DNA from: JANRLF01 sp033762815
Lineage (GTDB): Bacteria; Bacteroidota; Bacteroidia; Chitinophagales; CAIOSU01
Length of the DNA: 64,000 nt
Assembly: GCA_033762815.1 (NCBI GenBank)
Contig: JANRLF010000004.1
Location: 310,001-374,000, forward strand
Direction of reading: 5' to 3'
Below the pieces are notes generated by a model, which was given only the letters and a program-made list of their open reading frames with translations, did not search any database and was not told where the DNA came from. Shown in pieces: positions 51,757-60,900 of this stretch (position 1 is the first letter of the stretch; every line of letters starts with the position of its first letter). The position numbers and the translations under genes were made by a program.

Positions 51757-53541
51757 ATGTTAAGAGCAATTTATGGCATTGTAATATTAATGTGTGCAAA
51801 GTTGGCTTTTGGCCAATTCATCACCCATGGGCCGGTAATAGGTGGAGCCACACCCACTACTGCCCGCATGTATGTGCGTACTGCACAAGCAATGCCCATA
51901 ACCGTAGAACTTTCCACCGATAGCAATTTCAGTACGGTACTCAGCTTTAACGCTCTTACCAAAGCCGAGAAGGATAGCTCTACCATTTTTCCTTTGACAG
52001 GGCTACAAGCCAATACCACCTACTTTTATAGGGTGAGCGATGGTACCATATATGATACGGTTAAGGGCCAGTTCAAAACTTTCCCCAATGAAGGGCAGCG
52101 CGGAAGGTATGATTGGGTAGTAGTAAGTTGCCAAGAATTTGGCACCTACAATGCGTTCAATGCCATTTATAACCAAAAGCCACACTTGTTTTTTCATACC
52201 GGCGATTGGACTTACCCCGATTACCAGATACAACCCGATTACAGGTTAGATACCTCGCTCATACAGTTTTCATACCGCAGAAGATACAGCGAACAAAAAA
52301 TGCCCCAAGTATTGCGCAACACGGTGACTGACTATATATATGACAACCATGATGGGGCCGGGGCCGCAGTAAATCTCTCTTTCACCTCCTCTTCTTACGA
52401 CAGTGCTACCAATACCGTAACCAATTATGTTGATTTCCAGCCCATCCCGCCAATCGCTAAGCAAAACACTTTGAAAGGCTATTTCGATTACTTTCCCTCC
52501 TACCCTGCCGTTGATAGCTCCAAAGGACTATACCATAGTTATAAATTCGGTAATGCCGAGGTTTTCTTTGTGGATGTGCGCAACTGCGGCAACGGGCTCG
52601 ATTCCATGTTCCGTTACGATAGCTTGAGCAATAGATGGTCACTGCGCAACAGCCCCAACGCAACTTTACTGGGCGCTGACCAAATGGCTTGGCTCAAGCA
52701 GGGCTTAAGAAACTCGACCGCTGACTGGAAGTTTATCGTGAGCGGGGTAATGTTCAATAAAGCGTTTAGAAAGGTAATTCAGTATGCCATGGCCTTGCAA
52801 GATTCCAGATTATCCATTGGAGGCATAACAGGCACAGGGCTTCTACTGGCGCATTCAATGGCTTGGAATTGGGCAGGATACCCTATTGAGCAAGATGCGT
52901 TTTTGCAGTATCTGGAGGATAATGACGTGAAGGATGTGATAGTACTGAGCGGCCACGTACATACCAATGTGATGGATGACGGCACAAACGCTGGGCTGCC
53001 AGAGCTAAATACTGGCCCCGTTGCGGGAAGCGGTGCTGAGTTGACCTATTACATTGATTCAGTAATGCGCCTGTTTGGCTTAGGTGCGGCTATTGACTCG
53101 CTTTGGAATGGCGGTGGTATGGGGGTGGAGAACCAAAACTTTAAGAGCGGCTTCGGTAAGATTGAGATTTATAGCAACGACTCGGTGGTATTGCGCACCA
53201 TTGACGAAGACAACATCGTCGTTAGCTCAATGACCATTCCACATTCAAGCAAAGTAACTTCAGTGAAACCCACCGAACCTGCTCCTGTTTGCGTAATTGA
53301 CAAGGTATATCCCAATCCAACCGGCAATGCCATCAATGTTAAGCTTTGCCGCGATTATAGCCCAAGTAAAAAAGACAAGGCCTTCTTGATCGGAACCGAT
53401 GGACGGATAATCCCCGTTGAAGTGCCTGCAGATAAGAACAACCTAAAAATTGACGTGAAGGATTTACCTAGTGGCAACTATATATTCCTGTATGATTATC
53501 CTGATGGATTATTTACAAAAAGCGTTCAGGTAATCCACTAA
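51757..53541 (+). CDS. PhoD-like metallophosphoesterase with T9SS type A domain
   Basis: A 594-residue protein from ATG 51757, chosen because the promoter lies just upstream and a signal peptide (1-19, LAFGQ) follows; the frame is open 52 codons further but those lack a signal. An N-terminal Ig/fibronectin-like domain (about 22-105, GPVIGGATPTTARMYVR) precedes the phosphatase region with HTGDWTYPDYQ, YIYDNHDGAG and VLSGHVHTNVMDDG, as in PhoD/alkaline phosphatase D proteins. The C-terminus (from KVYPNPTGNAINVKL) is a T9SS type A domain. It likely releases phosphate from phosphodiesters or monoesters outside the cell. Its stop overlaps that of the convergent OmpA-like gene by four bases. Confidence 0.88.
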   Translation: MLRAIYGIVILMCAKLAFGQFITHGPVIGGATPTTARMYVRTAQAMPITVELSTDSNFSTVLSFNALTKAEKDSSTIFPLTGLQANTTYFYRVSDGTIYDTVKGQFKTFPNEGQRGRYDWVVVSCQEFGTYNAFNAIYNQKPHLFFHTGDWTYPDYQIQPDYRLDTSLIQFSYRRRYSEQKMPQVLRNTVTDYIYDNHDGAGAAVNLSFTSSSYDSATNTVTNYVDFQPIPPIAKQNTLKGYFDYFPSYPAVDSSKGLYHSYKFGNAEVFFVDVRNCGNGLDSMFRYDSLSNRWSLRNSPNATLLGADQMAWLKQGLRNSTADWKFIVSGVMFNKAFRKVIQYAMALQDSRLSIGGITGTGLLLAHSMAWNWAGYPIEQDAFLQYLEDNDVKDVIVLSGHVHTNVMDDGTNAGLPELNTGPVAGSGAELTYYIDSVMRLFGLGAAIDSLWNGGGMGVENQNFKSGFGKIEIYSNDSVVLRTIDEDNIVVSSMTIPHSSKVTSVKPTEPAPVCVIDKVYPNPTGNAINVKLCRDYSPSKKDKAFLIGTDGRIIPVEVPADKNNLKIDVKDLPSGNYIFLYDYPDGLFTKSVQVIH

Positions 53542-55583
53542 TTTTTCTTCTCGTCCACGGGAATGTTCTCCGGCGTAATGGACTCGATGATGAATTTCTC
53601 AGAAAGTATTCTGAAGGTGGTGCGTCTGTTTTCCTGATGCTCCTCTTCGGTACAGGTTACGTCATTGGCACATTTGTTTATCAGCATCGATTCCCCGTAG
53701 CCCTTTGCGGTTAGCCTTTGTGGATTGATGCCCTTACTAATTAAGTAACGCACTACCGATTCGGCCCTGCCTTGCGACAGCACGGCATTGTACTCATCGC
53801 TACCTCGTGAGTCGGTATGCGAACCAATCTGCACCTTTATTTCGGGGTTATCTTTCATCATATTCACAATGGTATCCAAAACCACTTCCGATTCCTTTCT
53901 TAAAGCAGTGCTATCGTAATCGTAGTATATGTTGGGTATGGTAATGTCTTTTTCTTCATAAATACGCTCGAGCAGAATGCGGACTTTCACCGTAATCACA
54001 GTGTTTTTCAGGTCGCGTTTGCCTTTAGTAGTGGCATCTACCGTACGCTTCAAGAAACCATCCTTTTTGCCCGATACACTATAATTACTGTTCTTTTCCA
54101 AATCATATTTGAACTTACCGTTTTTGTCCGTGTACACGGAGCCCATATCCTTCATGCCGTTTTCGAGCTTGAAGAGGGTTACCGTAGCACTATCGATAGG
54201 TTTGAAATCAATAACTTTACTATTGGGGTTTTTGGGGTCGGCAAATATCTTTTCCAGCACGATGCCGTCCATTACATATAGGTTCTCATTGCTGAGGGTA
54301 AACTGGTAGATATCGTCCTTGCCTAAGCCTCCAGGCCTATTGGAGGTAAAGTAGCCAATTTGCCTTACCGGGTCGTTGGCATTTGCTGGCTTTATTTTCT
54401 CCATGATCAGGCCGAAATCATCGGAGCCTGAATTGATAGGCAGTTTTAAATTTTGTGGCTCAGTCCATTCATCACCCTTTTTGGCGGCTGCAAAAATGTC
54501 AAGTCCGCCCAAGCCCGGTAACCCGCTAGAAGCAAAATACAGGGTGCCTTCCTCGTCCAGATAGGGGAACATTTCATCCCCTGCGGTATTGATGGCTGTG
54601 CCCAGATTGACTGGTTTTGTCCAGCCCTCGGGCGTACGCCTCACAATGTACAAATCTTTGCCACCATAACCACCAGGCGCATTAGAGGCAAACAACAACG
54701 CAGAACCATCGCGGAAAACAAAGGGCTGCCCAACATTAATGGTATCGATATCAAAAAATTTCAGGGGCTGTGGGTCGCTCCATCCCCCCAAAGATTGGAT
54801 GCTACTATAAAACAGGCCGCAAAAGTCGTCTTCCTTACCCTGCGAGCCGCAACGGGTGAAATACATTTCGGAATTATCGGCGGTGAAGCTTGGCACACCG
54901 TCATTGGCTCCTGAATTGATAGCCGTACTGAACGGCACTAGGCTAGTGTAAGCACCATCTGTTTCCCTTTTAGCTAGGAACAAGTCCATGTACTTCTCCC
55001 CTGTCCAGCCATACGTATCGTTTCCCGTAGATTCCACCCTATCGGAAGTGAAAATGATATTTCTGCTTTGGTCGAAAACAGGCCCATAGTCATTGGCATT
55101 ACTATTAATGGCCTTCAAGTTGACCAATTCTATATTGTCCTTTTCTTTTTGCCACTTGAGTGCCAATTGGCAGGATTTTATTTCATCCAAAGCCCTCTGT
55201 TTGTTGAAGGGGTCAAGCTTGGCATAATTGGTAAACTGCTCAATAGCACGCTGGTACTTTTCATTGCTTTTAAGAACCAGCGCATAATTTAAGGTAGCAA
55301 CAGGGTCATAACCTAGGCGCACGGCTTCTTCGTACCACTTTTCGGCCTCTTTTGGTTGATTATTGAAGCGGTAGCTCTCCGCAGCCTTAAAGGCTTTTTC
55401 CGCTTTTTTCTTAGGCTCATCTTCCGCACCATATTCCGTTTTGAACATGGTAGCCGCTATACTATAGCTTTTCATGTTGAAAGCTTGGTCGGCGGTCTTA
55501 ATTTTGGAGGTAGTGGAACAGGACACGAAAAGCAACACACCCACTAGGGTATATACCAGTGCATTGAAAATTTTTTTCAGCAT
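53538..55583 (-). CDS. PorE-like lipoprotein: TPR, PD40 propeller, CarboxypepD_reg-like and OmpA domains
   Basis: About 681 residues from ATG 55583, giving a lipoprotein signal (LLFVSC, Cys22); in-frame starts at 55586 and 55631 exist. Order of parts: TPR-like helices (about 30-150), WD40-like PD40 propeller (about 165-430, with repeated TSDR, FASNAPGGYGGKDLYIV and SNRPGGLGKDDIY), a carboxypeptidase-regulatory-like domain (about 440-540) and an OmpA peptidoglycan-binding domain (about 555-665; IYYDYDSTALRKES, GSHTDSRGSDEYN, NRRTTFRI). This is the architecture of Porphyromonas PorE, a periplasmic T9SS component, but Bacteroidota carry several paralogues, so an orthologous role is only likely. 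Six T9SS cargo genes lie in the window. Confidence 0.87.
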   Translation of the reverse strand: MLKKIFNALVYTLVGVLLFVSCSTTSKIKTADQAFNMKSYSIAATMFKTEYGAEDEPKKKAEKAFKAAESYRFNNQPKEAEKWYEEAVRLGYDPVATLNYALVLKSNEKYQRAIEQFTNYAKLDPFNKQRALDEIKSCQLALKWQKEKDNIELVNLKAINSNANDYGPVFDQSRNIIFTSDRVESTGNDTYGWTGEKYMDLFLAKRETDGAYTSLVPFSTAINSGANDGVPSFTADNSEMYFTRCGSQGKEDDFCGLFYSSIQSLGGWSDPQPLKFFDIDTINVGQPFVFRDGSALLFASNAPGGYGGKDLYIVRRTPEGWTKPVNLGTAINTAGDEMFPYLDEEGTLYFASSGLPGLGGLDIFAAAKKGDEWTEPQNLKLPINSGSDDFGLIMEKIKPANANDPVRQIGYFTSNRPGGLGKDDIYQFTLSNENLYVMDGIVLEKIFADPKNPNSKVIDFKPIDSATVTLFKLENGMKDMGSVYTDKNGKFKYDLEKNSNYSVSGKKDGFLKRTVDATTKGKRDLKNTVITVKVRILLERIYEEKDITIPNIYYDYDSTALRKESEVVLDTIVNMMKDNPEIKVQIGSHTDSRGSDEYNAVLSQGRAESVVRYLISKGINPQRLTAKGYGESMLINKCANDVTCTEEEHQENRRTTFRILSEKFIIESITPENIPVDEKKN

Positions 55584-55654
55584 CATTCCAATGTTACTTA
55601 ACGTAATTAATTCCTTTAAGTTGCTTTCCATAGGCTAAATTAACAAAACAAGGC

Positions 55655-56746
55655 TTATTCGTGAAGATATTGCCACATGAGGCTAGCAGCACGTTTCGAA
55701 GCCCCGCTGCCTCCTAATTTATTCCTCAATTCCTTAAAAGTTGCCTGCATATCCTCCCTTATAGCTGCTTGTAAAATCTGGTTGAGCGCATCTCTCAAGT
55801 TCTGCTCGTTCAGTTCATATTGTATCAACTCTTTAACAGCCGCCTTATCCAAAATAAGATTGACCAGGGAAATGTATTTCACCTTCACCAATTGCTTACC
55901 GATAATATATGAAAACCAACTGCCCTTATAGCAAACCACCTGGGGCACGTTGAACAATGCCGTCTCAAGGGTGGCGGTGCCTGAGGTCACCAAAGCCGCA
56001 TGTGCTGTAAGCAATAACGGATAGGTGCTATCCATTACCAATGTGATTTCCTGGGGCGCATAATTTCTATAAAACGCTTCGCCGATATGCGATAAGCCCG
56101 CAATTACAAATTGGTATTCGGGAAAATGCCTGGGCATGGCGGCCATGATAGGTAGCATTTTAGCAATTTCTTGCTTCCTGCTTCCGGGCAACAAGGCGAT
56201 AATGGGTTGACTGTTGGAAAAGGACAATTTATCGGCAGGGTATTCTTGTATGGCATCCAACAAGGGGTGGCCCACAAAATCAACCTGATATTGCCACTTC
56301 TCATAAAAAGCTTTCTCAAAGGGAAGAATGACAAACATCCTATCCACTTGCTCTTTTATCTTCTTTACCCTGCTTTCCTTCCAGGCCCATACTTGCGGTG
56401 AAATGTAATAGAAACTCCGGATACCGTGTTGCTTCAAAAAGGCGGCTATTCGTAAATTGAACCCAGGATAATCTACCATAATCACCACATCGGGCCGCCA
56501 TGCTAAAATATCTGCCTTACAGAAAGCAATGTTCTTTAGGATAGTCCTCAGGTTCATGAGCACTTCCAAAAACCCCATAAAAGCTAAGTCTTTGTAATGC
56601 TTTACAATATCACCCCCCTGCCCAGCCATTCTATCGCCTCCCCAGCAACGAAACTGGGCTTCAGCATCAAGTTGCTTCAGTTCCCTCATCAGGTTGGAAG
56701 CATGTAAATCGCCGGAAGCCTCGCCTGCTATAATGTAGTATTTCAC
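55655..56746 (-). CDS. lpxB: lipid-A-disaccharide synthase
   Basis: A 363-residue GT19 glycosyltransferase that joins UDP-2,3-diacylglucosamine and lipid X to form the lipid A disaccharide at the inner membrane. Landmarks: YIIAGEASGDLHASNLMREL (3-22), RCWGGDRMAGQGG, DYPGFNLRIAAFLK, FYYISPQVWAWKESRVKKIK, FVGHPLLD, IALLPGSRKQEI and TSGTATLETALFNVPQVVCYKG. Its start overlaps the stop of a small membrane-protein gene by four bases, in a surE - membrane protein - lpxB unit. Confidence 0.96.
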   Translation of the reverse strand: MKYYIIAGEASGDLHASNLMRELKQLDAEAQFRCWGGDRMAGQGGDIVKHYKDLAFMGFLEVLMNLRTILKNIAFCKADILAWRPDVVIMVDYPGFNLRIAAFLKQHGIRSFYYISPQVWAWKESRVKKIKEQVDRMFVILPFEKAFYEKWQYQVDFVGHPLLDAIQEYPADKLSFSNSQPIIALLPGSRKQEIAKMLPIMAAMPRHFPEYQFVIAGLSHIGEAFYRNYAPQEITLVMDSTYPLLLTAHAALVTSGTATLETALFNVPQVVCYKGSWFSYIIGKQLVKVKYISLVNLILDKAAVKELIQYELNEQNLRDALNQILQAAIREDMQATFKELRNKLGGSGASKRAASLMWQYLHE

Positions 56747-57045
56747 AGTTGTTGCAGTACGAGCACTATAATGGCTAAAATAAAAGTGGCGAAAATTACC
56801 CCACGTGCAGGCAAGTTCCAGTTGATATTCAAGAACAGAAAGAAAAGCCCCAGATTGACCAAAAATGCACCGACACTAATTAAGGGGGAAAGTACGTTGG
56901 GCTTGAGCGCACTGGCAACAAACTCTGGAAACGGCATGCTGGTAAACTTCAGCAAATAGAAAATAAACATTCCCAGAATAGGGCCCAACAGCCCGCAGAT
57001 GGTACCAAACCAAAAGGTATCAAACTTTTGCCACCGGCTGTTCAT
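56743..57045 (-). CDS. small three-helix membrane protein overlapping surE and lpxB
   Basis: A 100-residue protein with three predicted membrane helices (about 12-34, 50-71 and 79-98), starting MNSRWQKFDTFWFGTICGL. It overlaps the 3' end of surE by 26 bases and the start of lpxB by four, so all three are translated together. I do not recognise a characterised family. Position between a lipid A gene and surE suggests an inner-membrane helper for envelope synthesis, which is inference only. The two overlaps make a spurious frame unlikely. Confidence 0.78.
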   Translation of the reverse strand: MNSRWQKFDTFWFGTICGLLGPILGMFIFYLLKFTSMPFPEFVASALKPNVLSPLISVGAFLVNLGLFFLFLNINWNLPARGVIFATFILAIIVLVLQQL

Positions 57046-57832
57046 TAAAGTTAAATTTTTGGTTCAGGATAGGAATAGCATGGTGCGCCGTCATATCAAA
57101 TTGAGTGGGCACGATGGATACATAGCCATTTGCCAGTGCCCATTCATCAGTATCGGTTCCATCGTCATCATTCACAAAGTTACCCGTAATCCAATAATAC
57201 TCTTTTCCACGGGGGTCCTTCCGTACTTCATAATCCTCTTCCCAGCGGGCATTGGCCTGCCTGCAAACCTTGGTTCCTTTGATTTTTTCAATGGGTAGTT
57301 TGGGAATGTTAACGTTCAACAGCGTCCCTTCAGGAATATCTTTTCTCAACATTTCCTTAGATATCATGCGGGCATACTTCATGGATGCGCTGAAATCGGC
57401 ATAAAAAGAATAATCGCACAAGGAGAAACCGACTGCGTTGATGCCTTCAATGGCCGCCTCAACTGCTGCTGACATAGTGCCTGAATAAATCACATTAATG
57501 GAAGAATTAGCACCGTGGTTAACTCCCGAAACACACAAATCGGGCTTATGGTGCAACAGTTTATCCTTTGCCAGTTTCACGCAATCTACCGGAGTGCCTG
57601 AGCATTGCCAAGCAGGAATGTCGCCAAAAATATCTACTTTCTCCAGCCTAAGGGGAACTCCTATGGTGATGGCATGCCCCATGCCAGATTGCGGCTTATC
57701 AGGTGCCACCACCAAAATATCACCCAAATCTTTAACGGCTTCTACCAATGCTTTAAGGCCAGGGGAGGTAATGCCATCGTCATTGGTAACCAAGATGGTC
57801 GGCTTTCCTGAACCATTTTTTTGTTTAGCCAT
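57020..57832 (-). CDS. surE: 5'/3'-nucleotidase SurE
   Basis: A 270-residue SurE phosphatase acting on nucleoside monophosphates and other phosphate esters. Metal-binding residues are in ILVTNDDGITSPGL (Asp18, Asp19), VVAPDKPQSGMGHAIT (Ser and neighbours) and LCVSGVNHGANSSINVIYSGT (Asn). PAWQCSGTPVDCVKLA and LLNVNIPKLP complete the family pattern. It is the first gene of the surE - membrane protein - lpxB unit, with a -7 box 20 bases upstream. Identification is firm. Confidence 0.95.
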   Translation of the reverse strand: MAKQKNGSGKPTILVTNDDGITSPGLKALVEAVKDLGDILVVAPDKPQSGMGHAITIGVPLRLEKVDIFGDIPAWQCSGTPVDCVKLAKDKLLHHKPDLCVSGVNHGANSSINVIYSGTMSAAVEAAIEGINAVGFSLCDYSFYADFSASMKYARMISKEMLRKDIPEGTLLNVNIPKLPIEKIKGTKVCRQANARWEEDYEVRKDPRGKEYYWITGNFVNDDDGTDTDEWALANGYVSIVPTQFDMTAHHAIPILNQKFNFNEQPVAKV

Positions 57833-57851
57833 TGCCTAAATCGTTTAATAC

Positions 57852-57859
57852 CAAATATA
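57852..57859 (-). promoter_or_regulatory. -7 promoter box upstream of surE
   Basis: On the minus strand the bases read TATATTTG, an exact TAnnTTTG match, 20 bases before the surE ATG. No TTG was found at the expected -33 distance. Confidence 0.45.
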
Positions 57860-57919
57860 ACGATTAGCCTAGGAGGATATTCCGCCAGTTACCAACAAAA
57901 TGTACAAAACGCCGTGTGC

Positions 57920-60900
57920 TTACCTTATCAAGGTAATGCCCCCTTCCTTACGGAAGTTGACACGGTCAAGGTACTCGCAGTACAAATGATAGACATATAC
58001 CCCTTGGCCTGCTTCCTTGCCTTTGTAGGTACCGTCCCATTTATCATCGATGCTATGACCAGTGAACACAAGATTTCCCCAGCGGTCGTAAATTTTGAAC
58101 TCAAACTTACGGATACCGTAGGCATAGAATTGGTAAATGTCGTTTTGCCCATCTCCATTGGGGCTAAAGGCATTCGGCGCATAGAATATATGGCTCTGGG
58201 CGGAATTGACCACCACGGAGTCAGAATATACACAGCCATTTACATCTACCTTTACAAGATACACAGTAGTATCAATAGGGTTGGCAATAGGGTTGGCACA
58301 ATCAGTACAACTTAGGCCGGTATTAGGGCTCCAAGTGTAACTTACATTATCTGTGGCCGTCAATCCCACTACTGTTGGCTCCAATATGGTGTCACTTCCA
58401 ACTGATATACTTACTTCTGGTCCTGCATCAACGGTGATATTATTGGGCGATTCAATGGTGAAGTTTGAAGTGGTAGTACAACCAAGATCATCTACCACCA
58501 CCACCGAATATGAACCCGCACTTAAGTTGGTTCTAACGTTGGTAGAATCACCACCATTGCTCCATAAATAGACATATGAACCCGAAGAGTTGAATCCACC
58601 ACTGCCGATAACCGTTGCAGTACCATCGCTAAATCCATAGCAAGACACCGGAGTGGTATCAATAACCGAAGTCAAAGGAGTTGGTTGGGTTAAATTGTAG
58701 GACGCTGTGCTGCTACAGCCATTGGCATCAGTTACAATGGCCGTATATATACCATAGGTACTAGCTGTTATACTTGAAGAATTTTGCGGTGACAAATTCC
58801 AAGAATAGCTATAGGGCGGTGTACCACCCGAAACAATATCACTAATAGTAGCGGCAAGTGAGGCGCCATCGCAAACTTGGGCATTGCCTTGCAAATCAAG
58901 AACGGAGAACAAACTATCAGGCTCATTTACCGTAAAGGTCAGAATAGTATCACATTGGTTGTAGTCACTTATTGTTACTTGATAGCCACCTGCACCCAGA
59001 TTGGTCGGGTTAATTCCGGATGCACCACCAGTCCAGTTATAGGTATAGTTGGGCGTACCACCAGCAACTGATAGGGAAATTTGCCCATCATTTCCGCCAT
59101 AACAGTTTACGTCTGTAACTGTTCCGCTCGCCACAATCGGTGTTGGTTCGGCAATAACAGCAGTTAGGCTATCCCTACAGTTATTTCTATCTGACACTGT
59201 AACACTATAAGTATTTGCTGCAAGTCCGGTTGGGTTTTGGCCACTGATACTGTTAGTCCAGGCGTAGCTGTATGGACTCAAACCACCACTGACTGACAAA
59301 GCAATGCTACCATCGGCACTATTGAAACACCTAGCATCGGTAGTGGTAGCATTTAATACTATATCAGTGGGCTGGCTTACCAAAATATTATTGATGGGGT
59401 ATATACAGTTGTTTCTGTCCGTAATGGTAAGACTATAAGTATTTGCCGCCAAACCCGACGCGAGATTGCCAGTACTGCTGGAACCAGTCCATTGATATGC
59501 ATACGGTGTACTTCCACCAGTTACTGTAACGGTGATTGAACCATCGTTTCCACCGAAACAGTTAACGCTATCGGTAACGTAAGTAGCTGACAATGCGGAA
59601 GGTTGTTGTACGGTGGATGATATGGTGCTTGAACAGCCGTTGCCGTCGGTAATCGTAATGGTATACAATCCAGCAATTAGGCCCAAGGCCGTATCATTAT
59701 TACCTACACCGCTAGCACTCCATGAAAAGCTAATGGGTTGTGTACCTCCTACGGCACTTACATAAACGGCACCATCACTACCGCCAAAGCAACTCACACT
59801 ATCATTGGAAATGGAAAGGTTCAGGGCACCAGGGCCCAGTACCCTCGCCGAGTCTATTTTTTGACAGCCATTGGCATCGGTAATGGTTACGCGATATACC
59901 CCCGCAGTAAGGTTGAAAGCGGTATCGTTCGTCTGCACGGGCGTGGTATTCCAAGCATAGCTATATGGCAAACTGCCACCATTAGCAAATACACGGGCCT
60001 GCCCACCGCCGCCGCCGGAACAACTAGCACTGTCAGCCGAGGTCTGCGAACCGATACCGGTAGGTTCTAAAACCGTTCCAGTGGCAGTTACGGTGCAGAG
60101 ATTGCCATCAGTAACAGTAACTGAACCTGGACCGGCCGATAATCCAGAAGCCGTATCATTGTTAGCGGCACTTGTGTAGCCCCATGAATAATTATAGGGC
60201 AAGCTGCCGCCTGTAACCACTACCCTGGCCAAGCCGTCGTTGCCTCCAAAACAACTTACACTATCGGTAAAATAGGTGGCAGCTAAAGCAGCAGGTTGCA
60301 ACACATTAATATTGCCAACAGTTACAGTACAACCCCTAGCATCAGTAACAGTTACGGCATAATTTGCTGCAAGAAGGCCTGTCAAGTCTTGAGTAGTGGC
60401 GGTATTTGACCAAAGGTAAGTATAAGGGGCTGTGCCACCGTTCACACTTAGGTCTATACCACCATCGCTGGCACCAAAACACTCCGCACTATCGCGCACT
60501 ACGGAGGTAATTAAAAAAGCAGGTTCACGCACACTGGTTGAACCGGTAACCTGACAGCCGTTAAAATCGGTTACCGTTACGAAATATGTTCCGGCAATCA
60601 AACCTGTAGCGGTATCTGTAGTGCTAGCTGGGCTATTGCTCCATAAGTAAGTATAAGGGGGGGTTCCTCCTGCGGCAGTGGCCCAAGCACTTCCTGTATT
60701 TCCACCTGCACAATCTACACTATCGTTGCTTAAAGCTACCGTCAAGTTCGATGGCTGGCCGATGGAGGCGGTATCATTCACAATACAGTTACGGGCATCG
60801 CGAACGGTAACAATATAGGTGCCTAAGGGCTGATTGAAAATGGTATCATTGGTGCTAGCAGGCGTAGTATTCCAGGAATAGGTGTAGGGCGGACTACCTC

